Shown here piece by piece: positions 55,596 to 61,848 of a stretch of DNA of 61,848 nucleotides. Numbering within the stretch: the first letter of the stretch is position 1; each line of letters begins with the position of its first letter. A program made the translations under genes and the position numbers. The notes below the pieces were generated by a model that saw only the letters and a program-made list of their open reading frames with translations, was not told where the DNA came from and made no database searches. Location of the stretch: NCBI GenBank assembly GCA_964404765.1, contig CAYOLL010000013.1:1-61848 (forward strand), read 5' to 3'. The stretch is from CAYOLL01 sp964404765 [NCBI: uncultured Gemmatimonadota bacterium] (GTDB lineage Bacteria > 4572-55).

Positions 55596-55790
55596 TATAC
55601 TTTCAACGGGCACAATCTTTCATTTTTATGGCATGTTATTCCGGCCAGCAATTCCCGCTTTCTTTGAGAACGTGCCTTAAAGTCACCAAAATTGTCATTC
55701 CCGCATGCTTTTAGCGGGAATCTTGTTGCAACTTCGGCCAAGATCGCGGGAATTGCTGTTCCGGTGCGTTTTTAGCCGGAATCTTCTTAC
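55596..55790. repeat. Cluster of dispersed repeat pieces
   Basis: Positions 55596-55622 match the inverted end of the 29.7 kb repeat at 25 of 27 bases. Positions 55693-55728 are nearly identical to 6640-6675 (a TGTCATTCCCGC hairpin). A related GCCGGAATCTTCTTAC unit follows. The spacer between the cyclase and TPR genes is made almost entirely of such repeats. Confidence 0.6.
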
Positions 55791-55847
55791 ATGCAAACAA
55801 GATGCCTCAAGAGCGAGCAGGAGAATGCAACCGGTTTTAACGCTGCT

Positions 55848-56705
55848 CTATCGCGTATTCGAAGGGCCGCCCATGCCGCTTCGCATCTGGTTAAATTTTT
55901 CGATAAAGCTGCGGGCCCGGTCAGCCATTGGACCGTCCGGCTGCACTTTAAGTGCGCGCTCAAACCACTCCACCGCTTTTTCGTGATGACCGGTAGAATT
56001 CAGGACAATGGCCATATTATAATAGGCGTTGGCATGTTTTGGCTCAAGTCGGATGGCTTTTTCAAACAGCTTGATCGCTTCGTCCGGCCTTTGGGCATAA
56101 AAATAGCACGTACCACAATCTACCAGCGCATCTATATTGGTGCTGTCGATTGCCTGCGCAAACTCGTATGCTTCAATCGCGTGGATATAAAAACCAAAAT
56201 CGTAATAAAGATTGCCGACGGCAATTTGGGCGCTAACATCGCTTGGGTTTTTCAGCAGGGCATCTTTGAATGGATTTAGATGCGTTTGCAGTTCTCCATT
56301 TTGAGACGGGTCTCCTTCCTGATATGGTTTTGACGGCCCCATGCCCGCTTGGGGAGCTGTTGCGGACTCGTTCGCCGGCGCACCCACTGCCGGAGCGCGT
56401 GTCGGTCCTTTTCGCCAGGAAGGAATAAAAACCGCCGCCAGGATACCAACAAATATCACTAATCCGGCTATTCCAATCATCAATGTTTGGTTATAGTTGC
56501 TGTTCGAGCTTTTTTGACGGACGGAGCGTTGCTGCGCTTCCGCAGTCAAAGGTGTTGCGCATTGATTGCAAAACTGACTACCGTGAGGATTGGTATGTCC
56601 GCAGGAAGCACACTTTTTTCCGGTTGGAAGATCAAATTTTTGACCGCATTTGCGGCAAAATTGACTACTCTCAGGATTCTCGGCTTGACATTTGAAACAT
56701 TGCAT
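55848..56705 (-). CDS. Double zinc-ribbon, single-pass membrane protein with TPR domain
   Basis: The 285-residue protein begins with two zinc ribbons (Cys3, 6, 17, 20 and Cys32, 35, 46, 49). One membrane helix follows (about 74-94, LMIGIAGLVIFVGILAAVFI), then a Pro/Ala-rich linker and about four TPR units from residue 150 (NLYYDFGFYIHAIEAYEFA; FEKAIRLEPKHANAYYNMA). It is probably a scaffold with a cytoplasmic zinc end and a periplasmic TPR end. It lies upstream of the cyclase gene on the same strand. Its molecular role is unknown. Confidence 0.85.
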   Translation of the reverse strand: MQCFKCQAENPESSQFCRKCGQKFDLPTGKKCASCGHTNPHGSQFCNQCATPLTAEAQQRSVRQKSSNSNYNQTLMIGIAGLVIFVGILAAVFIPSWRKGPTRAPAVGAPANESATAPQAGMGPSKPYQEGDPSQNGELQTHLNPFKDALLKNPSDVSAQIAVGNLYYDFGFYIHAIEAYEFAQAIDSTNIDALVDCGTCYFYAQRPDEAIKLFEKAIRLEPKHANAYYNMAIVLNSTGHHEKAVEWFERALKVQPDGPMADRARSFIEKFNQMRSGMGGPSNTR

Positions 56706-56740
56706 GAAAACTCCTTGCTGGCAAAAGCCTAATCGTTATT

Positions 56741-56875
56741 AAATTACACCCAAATATTTGCGTTATCCGCGAGAATCTTAACCGCAAAGCTCACAAAGTT
56801 TAGCGCAGAGTTTCACAAAGTTTTCTTTTCCTTTTTCTTTGTGTAACTCTGCGTAAGGCTCTGCGAACTTTGCGG
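56741..56875. repeat. 39 bp dispersed repeat (copy 2) plus a large hairpin
   Basis: Positions 56741-56779 repeat 45065-45103 at 33 of 39 bases. Directly after, 56782-56820 and 56837-56875 form an imperfect 40 bp inverted pair (CCGCAAAG...CTTTGCGG ends) around a pyrimidine-rich loop. It lies downstream of the CCA enzyme gene and may end its transcript. No gene is seen in 56706-56970. Confidence 0.55.
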
Positions 56876-56970
56876 CAAAAAATTTTTTGCGGTTTACTGC
56901 GCTATGGTAAATCTATAAAATACATAAATAATACAATCCGGCAATGTGTTATCCCATTCCCGGTCTTTGA

Positions 56971-59727
56971 TTAGTGTGAAATGGCGGGCTCTACAGACGC
57001 ATCCAGCCCGGCCTCGTCTTGAAGAGTCTGCTCTTCGTCGTCGTCGTCATTGTCGCCGTCACATGGCTCATTTTGTGCTGCATCTTGGACAGGATGCGGC
57101 GCAGTCAAAATTTGACGAGCGCATTCCAGTTGGGCTTCGCGGGTCAGTATGACGCCATCCAGTTTTTGATAATGTGTTTCACGCAAGATTTTCCCGATCA
57201 TTGGGCCGGGCGGCACACCCAAATTCAACAAATCCCGACCGTTAATATCCAATTTTATCCATCGCAACTCACGTAAATAGAGCGAAATACGCGCTTCCGC
57301 TATTTTATCGGAGTCGGCCATGAGATACAACAAAACTTCAATGGCATGGTGGTGCAAGTAGTTGTAAATGCGGCTATGGGTTGCGCTATCGTCATAGACC
57401 AGCACGCTGATGATCTCGTCGCGCGAATTCATCAACTCGGTAATTCTCTCGCGAACATGACGGCTCCAATGAAATTTGCTCCCAAATGTTTCTGCTTCGC
57501 GCGGGCGCATCCGGGCGACCAGACCAAACAGATAGACCTGCCATTTATCAATCTTCTCGGCAGGGAATTCGCGCTCAAACCAGACCAATATCTGCTGGAT
57601 TTCTTCAAATAAGTAGTATAAATCGTCGTCACAAACCAAGCGCGGATGAATTTGTGTCAGGATCTTAAACTCATGCAGGCGCTTAAGGGCTAAGTACGGT
57701 TTTTCTTCGGTTAGAATCGCTTCAAATTCTTCCCGAATCCGGGAGGGGCTGGCTCGATTCAAAATACGATCCTCGGCAACCGCTTTAAGCAGCTCTTCCG
57801 TGCTCTCATCAATCTTAAAATTAAACCGTTGCTCAAACCGCACCGCCCGCAGCATTCGGGTCGGGTCATCATAAAAACTAATATTGTGCAAGACTTTGAG
57901 GACGCCTTCATGTAAACTGCGCTGTCCGCCAAAAATATCAATCACTAAGCCAAAATGACTCGGATTGATCTGAACGGCAATAGCATTGATGCTAAAGTCA
58001 CGCCGACATAAATCCCGTCGGATAACGCTGCTTTCCACAATCGGCAGCGACGCCGGCGTTTTATAATGCTCTTGGCGGGCGGTGGCAATATCCACTTTTG
58101 CCGGATGGCCGTCGGTCAGTTCTTTCGGCAGGGTAATGGTGGCGGTTCGAAACTGGGCAAATGCTTTATAAGTCCCGCCAAATTTTTCGACAAAGTGCTT
58201 GGCAAAGGTGTAGGCCTCCCCTTCACTCACAATATCCATATCGAAATTTTGACGCTTCAGGAACAAGTCGCGCACAAATCCGCCTACCAGATAAATGCCC
58301 ATACCGAGATCATCACCGGCCAGGCCTAAATGGCGAATCAATTCCATACATTTTTGCGGCACACGCTCCTCCAGCAGATGCGTCGCATTTTCAAACTCGA
58401 TTCGGGAGGCCGATTCACGCGTCGCTTGATGAAAATTCATCCGCGCCGCGGCATTCATCAGGTCTTCACGGGTGACGATGCCGATTGTTTTGTCATTTTC
58501 CTGGATCGGAATACAGCCGATTTTGTGTCGAACCATCAAATTTTGCAGCTCAAAATACGTTGTGTCCGGATGCGCGGTAAAGACTTTGGCTGTCATGCAG
58601 ACCCGAATCTTTTTTTTGCCCATGCTCTGCATTTGGGCCCGCGAAATGTCGGATTTGGAAACAATTCCGACCAGATTTTCGGCGCTGTCCAGGACGCAGG
58701 CGTATTTGTGATGCAGCATCAACATGCGCTCTTTCAGCTCGCTGATGGTTATTCCTTCGGTAACAGCGTCTACCGGTGTAGACATAATGTCACGCGCTTT
58801 GAGAACTGGCAGCACGGTTTCCTCCAAAATTTGCAGTAGTTGCGTGCGAGCTTCTTCCAGACTGACCTCGGATATGTTTGCTGATGCCGCAGATTCATGG
58901 CCGCCGCCGCCAAATTTTTCCATCACCTTGCCGACATTGACGGTTTGAATGGCGCTGCGCCCAACAATCCACACCCGATTGCCCATCTCGACCAGAATGA
59001 AAAGCGCCAAATAGTTTTTAAGCTCTTCCATTTTTTTGATCACCAGCGTGATCTCGTCAATGTAGACGCCTGCCTCGGCGGTGGCAATGGCAATTTCCAT
59101 CCCATGAATCATGACCATTTCGGTATGATGCAGTAAGTTATTAAGCAGTTCAATCTGCTCCAGGGTTATGTCCTTATGCAGCGTAAACCGTTTCACCTCG
59201 CGCAGATTGGCGTCATGGGAAAGTAAGTAGGCCGCGGCCCACAAGTCCTCCGCTGTGGTGGAAACATGCAAAAAATTACCCGTATCTTCATAAATGCCGA
59301 TCGCAAAAAGGGTGGCTTCAAACGGATTGATCGCGATACGCTGCTGGTGCAATAGTTGTACCAAAACGGTAGTGGTGGCCCCCACCTGCCGAATGACTTC
59401 TAGCTCCCCCCGCAACTGATTTGCAATCGGCGGGTGATGATCGTAAATATGCACCGATACCCGCTTACTCTGCGCTAACTCCGCAAAACGGCCCAAACGA
59501 TCGGCATGATTCGTGTCCACCACGATCAGACGGGTAATGTCTTCTAAAACCACTTTACCTTCTTTGATAAACGCAAACCGCTCGCTGTAGAACTTTAAAT
59601 ATTGCCGGACGTTTTTTTCCTGTGAACTCAGCAGGCACAGCTTCGCCTTCGGGTACAGCTTCTGTACCGCCACCATGCTGGCCAGACAGTCGAAATCAAT
59701 GTTTACCGAACCAATGATGAGTTCCAT
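56971..59727 (-). CDS. DHH-CBS-CCA tRNA nucleotidyltransferase fusion
   Basis: I take ATG 59727 (918 residues) over the in-frame TTG at 59739. Domains in order: a DHH/DHHA1 phosphoesterase (about 1-305) with VVDTNHADR, YDHHPP (Asp96-His97-His98) and the nucleotide-binding GGGGHESAASA; two CBS domains (about 315-435); and a class II CCA-adding/poly(A) polymerase head (about 470 on) with LVGGFVRDLFL, the catalytic FDMDIV and RRDFSINAIAV, then an RNA-binding neck. A very acidic tail (DGDNDDDDEEQ) ends it. It should add or repair tRNA 3' CCA; the DHH part may be a nanoRNase or pAp phosphatase and the CBS pair an adenylate sensor. The overlap with vapC is 25 bp. Confidence 0.92.
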   Translation of the reverse strand: MELIIGSVNIDFDCLASMVAVQKLYPKAKLCLLSSQEKNVRQYLKFYSERFAFIKEGKVVLEDITRLIVVDTNHADRLGRFAELAQSKRVSVHIYDHHPPIANQLRGELEVIRQVGATTTVLVQLLHQQRIAINPFEATLFAIGIYEDTGNFLHVSTTAEDLWAAAYLLSHDANLREVKRFTLHKDITLEQIELLNNLLHHTEMVMIHGMEIAIATAEAGVYIDEITLVIKKMEELKNYLALFILVEMGNRVWIVGRSAIQTVNVGKVMEKFGGGGHESAASANISEVSLEEARTQLLQILEETVLPVLKARDIMSTPVDAVTEGITISELKERMLMLHHKYACVLDSAENLVGIVSKSDISRAQMQSMGKKKIRVCMTAKVFTAHPDTTYFELQNLMVRHKIGCIPIQENDKTIGIVTREDLMNAAARMNFHQATRESASRIEFENATHLLEERVPQKCMELIRHLGLAGDDLGMGIYLVGGFVRDLFLKRQNFDMDIVSEGEAYTFAKHFVEKFGGTYKAFAQFRTATITLPKELTDGHPAKVDIATARQEHYKTPASLPIVESSVIRRDLCRRDFSINAIAVQINPSHFGLVIDIFGGQRSLHEGVLKVLHNISFYDDPTRMLRAVRFEQRFNFKIDESTEELLKAVAEDRILNRASPSRIREEFEAILTEEKPYLALKRLHEFKILTQIHPRLVCDDDLYYLFEEIQQILVWFEREFPAEKIDKWQVYLFGLVARMRPREAETFGSKFHWSRHVRERITELMNSRDEIISVLVYDDSATHSRIYNYLHHHAIEVLLYLMADSDKIAEARISLYLRELRWIKLDINGRDLLNLGVPPGPMIGKILRETHYQKLDGVILTREAQLECARQILTAPHPVQDAAQNEPCDGDNDDDDEEQTLQDEAGLDASVEPAISH

Positions 59728-60125
59728 ACTGTTTCCCAATCTTCATACTTCAGCCCGTTTACGCGGCTAAACTCTTGCGTATTGTGCGTAACCAAAATCA
59801 AGTTGTTGGCCAGGGCAATTGCGGCGATCAGCAAGTCATTTGGCCCAATTGGAGTACCGCGTTTCGCCAACTCCGCCCGAATGCGGCTGTAAAATTCTGC
59901 GGCCTGATCATCAAAGGGTAATGATGGGAATTGGCTGACAAATTGCAGTTGGATGGCCAGTGTTTCCTCATGTCGCTGACTTTTAGCGGCGCCATAAAAC
60001 AACTCCGCTTTGACAATTGAGCACATGGCGATTTCAGCGCGGAACTGCTCAATTTGACTACGAACCGGTTCAGATCGCCCGTTTAAATAGGCAATGCAGA
60101 TATTCGTGTCCAACAGGAACTTCAT
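59703..60125 (-). CDS. vapC: PIN-domain toxin (VapC-type)
   Basis: The 140-residue protein has the PIN acidic set: FLLDTNICI (Asp6), VKAELFYGA (Glu42 region), GPNDLLIAA and LVTHNTQEF (last Asp replaced by Asn). VapC toxins are site-specific RNases, several of which cut tRNAs. It starts inside the antitoxin stop (ATGA overlap) and its end overlaps the CCA enzyme start by 25 bp, so all three genes are probably on one transcript. The PIN assignment is firm; the target is unknown. Confidence 0.92.
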   Translation of the reverse strand: MKFLLDTNICIAYLNGRSEPVRSQIEQFRAEIAMCSIVKAELFYGAAKSQRHEETLAIQLQFVSQFPSLPFDDQAAEFYSRIRAELAKRGTPIGPNDLLIAAIALANNLILVTHNTQEFSRVNGLKYEDWETVWNSSLVR

Positions 60126-60427
60126 AAAATCGGCTCCCGTAGTTCGTAGTCGCCCTGCGGCTCCCGTTCGATGGGATCATCGGCCAAGCAGCCATACACT
60201 AAAGCCATAACCTCCGACGGACTTAATTTATCGGCATCTCGCAGGAGTTTGCGCCGTTTTTCCACCGGGGTTAAATTCAGGAAAGCCGAGATATTTTGCG
60301 CCTGCTCCAAATCGGCCGGGCGATCATCTAAAGGTATTTCCAGCGCTTTTACCAGGCGGTACAATGCCGCCAAATTGACCTCCGGCACCCGATCAATTTC
60401 CATTTTAATAATGTCGCGACTAATCAT
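60122..60427 (-). CDS. vapB: Antitoxin partner of VapC
   Basis: This 101-residue protein sits directly upstream of vapC with a 4 bp overlap, and its ATG follows GGAGG at five bases. It opens ISRDIIKMEIDRVPEVNLAALYRLVKALE, shown here as IIKMEIDRVPE and LYRLVKALE, resembling the helical start of small PIN-partner antitoxins. It ends in an acidic segment (DDPIEREPQGDYELREP) that could occupy the toxin's active site. I assign it mainly by position; I do not recognise a standard VapB DNA-binding fold. Confidence 0.75.
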   Translation of the reverse strand: MISRDIIKMEIDRVPEVNLAALYRLVKALEIPLDDRPADLEQAQNISAFLNLTPVEKRRKLLRDADKLSPSEVMALVYGCLADDPIEREPQGDYELREPIL

Positions 60428-60503
60428 TTTGCCTCCGGTCTATGTCATTGTTTGTGTGCAAAAAGACCCTTGCGTTCGGAAATGCGGGTCGTCAAATCCT
60501 TAA

Positions 60504-61256
60504 TTACGTCTTTGCTTCCCTCTTTAATCTATCCCAAAGCTCAGGCACATCCAATTGCTTTACCCAGAATTCAAGATAGGCCATATCGAGTTGTGCAAAT
60601 TGAACTTCAAAAACCCGCAAAGCGTCGCCAAACTGTTTTTCGCTGCCACCGGACATTTTGGCCCAACGCAATTTAGCCAAAATCGTGTCTTCCGGTCGTG
60701 AGACTTTCATTTGGATATTTTCAAAAGTTTGCGCGTATTTGCGGGCAAAGCGGGATTGATCGAATGGCTCGTCGGTCAACAGCCAAAAGTCAACTTTATT
60801 ACCCTCGCTGATGTCAATCAAATTGAATTGCTGCACGGATTGGATCGCTTCAAGGATGCTTTCCTCGTCCAGATAATAATCGGGCATGGGAAAAGCGGCC
60901 GTCAGCAATTTGGCATGATGAGGTTGCAGCCAAACCACAATATCGGCATCATGCGTGGCGCGCGGTTCACCTTGCAAGCTGGAGACAATCGAGCCGGTCA
61001 TCATCCTGAATTATTCACGAATCTTAACGCAAACGTCGCAATTGACGCTAAAGACGCAAGTTGCGAATTTATATCTTAAAAATGGATTGTGAGGCAACCT
61101 AATCTTTTTAAATTCAGCTAATTTAAAACAAATCAAGCGGTTGCGTCGTTTGCGCCGTTTGCGTCTCTTGCGTTTATGAATTATTCAGGTCATGTAATCA
61201 ATGCCGGCGTCGTCGAGTATTTGGATGACTTTTTTTACCAATTCCTGTTGTGACAT
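60504..61256 (-). pseudogene. Nucleotidyltransferase gene split by a palindromic element
   Basis: The 5' piece (ATG 61256) reads MSQQELVKKVIQILDDAGID, Tyr-Met-Thr and stops at 61185. The 3' piece (61004 to 60504) reads MMTGSIVSSLQGEPRATHDA and then DIVVWLQPHHAKLL. Together they restore the family opening '...DYMMTGSIVSSLQGEPRATHDAD' across the 185 bp insert. The protein resembles MNT/AbiEii-like nucleotidyltransferases (GS...D-x-D). The 3' piece alone has its own ATG but lacks the first helix, so it is probably inactive. The upstream 72-residue gene is its usual partner. Confidence 0.75.
61005..61189. mobile_element. 185 bp MITE-like palindrome inserted in the nucleotidyltransferase
   Basis: The ends are CCTGAATTATTCA (61005-61017) and its near-exact inverse (61177-61189). 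The inside is made of degenerate GACGCAAACG-type inverted segments. TCAT flanks both ends (61001-61004 and 61190-61193), consistent with a 4 bp target duplication. There is no coding capacity; a transposase elsewhere must have moved it. Confidence 0.7.
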
Positions 61257-61453
61257 TTGTCCAATCGCTCCAGTAAAAGCTTTTTGAAATCCGGCTCCGT
61301 CAAATCGGGAAAGCGCTGCCGCAGGCCGCTGATAAATAAACGGCGGCTGAAATCCGACAATTCAAACGCCTTTTTGAGCCGTTGCTCCGGCGTCATCCCG
61401 CGCAGAATGTTGAGATACAGCGTGTGGTTTGGTCGGGATTTGGGATCAGGCAT
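61235..61453 (-). CDS. Small helical protein paired with the nucleotidyltransferase
   Basis: The 72-residue protein contains NILRGMTPEQRLKKAFELSDFSRRLFISGLRQRFPDLTEPDFKKLLLERL, seen as the blocks LRGMTPEQRLKKAFELS and RFPDLTEPDFKKLLLERL. Small proteins with this pattern commonly sit directly before a nucleotidyltransferase of the type found here. It overlaps that gene's start by 22 bp. Function is unknown; an antitoxin or regulatory partner is possible. The gene itself is intact although its partner is broken. Confidence 0.65.
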   Translation of the reverse strand: MPDPKSRPNHTLYLNILRGMTPEQRLKKAFELSDFSRRLFISGLRQRFPDLTEPDFKKLLLERLDKCHNRNW

Positions 61454-61498
61454 GGTCAGTTCCTTCCTACGTTGACTACTTTCACAAATGTTGCGTGA

Positions 61499-61738
61499 TC
61501 ACGCAGTGGCAAGCTGCTCCATCGGGGCAGATACGCGCATGACTTCAAACGGAAAGGATAAATCTTGCCGGTCGTGGCGGCTGAAATTCATAATCGCATA
61601 GCCCAATAGATTTCCTGCGCTATCCACCCGTTCATAAACGTCGGCGGCGATTTCGCGCATATAACCGGCGGCATTGTTAAAGATAATCTCCAAAAAATCG
61701 GCTTCATGATCATGCCGGATTTGAATTAGCGGGGCCAT
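61499..61738 (-). CDS. DUF2283-like protein
   Basis: The 79-residue protein fits the DUF2283 pattern: IRHDHEADFLEIIF, then AGYMREIAADVYERVDSAGNLLGYAIMNFSRH and LSFPFEV. These small beta-rich proteins often occur near toxin-antitoxin or mobile genes, and their function is unknown. It lies 45 bp upstream of the nucleotidyltransferase partner gene on the same strand. Confidence 0.75.
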   Translation of the reverse strand: MAPLIQIRHDHEADFLEIIFNNAAGYMREIAADVYERVDSAGNLLGYAIMNFSRHDRQDLSFPFEVMRVSAPMEQLATA

Positions 61739-61848
61739 AGTTTCACTTCTTAATTTATGGTTCTTGGTACAAGTTTGTGGAAAGCGACCGGGACCGTGGA
61801 TGTCATTCAGTAGGAATCTTTTTTCAAACTTGCTAACAGCTTGATTTG

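Overview
The window looks like a bacterial chromosome segment from a Gram-negative organism. It carries a TonB-dependent receptor, an outer-membrane beta-barrel protein, a periplasmic efflux adaptor and an O-antigen-ligase-like protein. It respires through a complete 14-gene type I NADH dehydrogenase with separate NuoC and NuoD. The housekeeping block tilS-hpt-ftsH, HslVU, SUF iron-sulfur genes, thymidylate kinase and a DHH-CBS-CCA tRNA nucleotidyltransferase are all chromosomal. I cannot name the organism. The gene mix and the many palindromic repeats fit FCB-group relatives or candidate phyla such as KSB1/Calditrichota, but that is only a guess. I saw no tRNA, rRNA, CRISPR array, phage or intact insertion sequence.

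Layout. 0.1-9.4 kb: a four-helix-bundle protein, an orphan hybrid CheA, a small exported Cys protein, an orphan CusB-like adaptor with repeated Cys/His modules, a 1.1 kb repeat-rich spacer, an aldo/keto reductase, and a TrpF-like protein coupled to an EEP-family phosphohydrolase. 9.4-23.9 kb: the nuo operon behind a recognisable sigma70-type promoter, with a hicAB toxin-antitoxin pair between nuoB and nuoC. 24-29.6 kb: a PAP2 phosphatase whose ribosome binding site lies in a large inverted repeat, a tandem-repeat leader, then tilS-hpt-ftsH. 30-39.5 kb: an anti-sigma-like ATPase/STAS/histidine kinase trio, kptA coupled to an O-antigen ligase on the minus strand, a second EEP protein, an outer-membrane protein and hslVU.

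39.5-61.8 kb: every gene is on the minus strand, so the two halves of the window converge near 39.5 kb. The order is tmk with a DnaA-box cluster upstream, a methyltransferase, DedA, and then a dispersed suf locus (sufD, hicAB, sufS, dinB-like, crcB, DUF190, sufU, sufT, ctpA-like protease). sufB and sufC are absent. Upstream lies a decayed locus: an EAK-motif protein, a broken DNA methyltransferase with a nuclease-like tail, and the last 50 residues of an M3 peptidase. Next come a TonB receptor, a GspE/PilB-like ATPase fused to a class III nucleotide cyclase, a zinc-ribbon/TPR protein, the DHH-CBS-CCA enzyme overlapped by a vapBC-type pair, a nucleotidyltransferase gene split by a 185 bp palindromic element, and a DUF2283 protein.

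Two themes run through the window. First, toxin-antitoxin pairs sit inside or overlap conserved same-strand operons (nuo, suf, CCA enzyme). Second, short palindromic MITE-like repeats are scattered between genes; one has clearly inserted into a gene and another holds a ribosome binding site. The least expected single protein is the secretion-ATPase-like/cyclase fusion at 54.0-55.6 kb.
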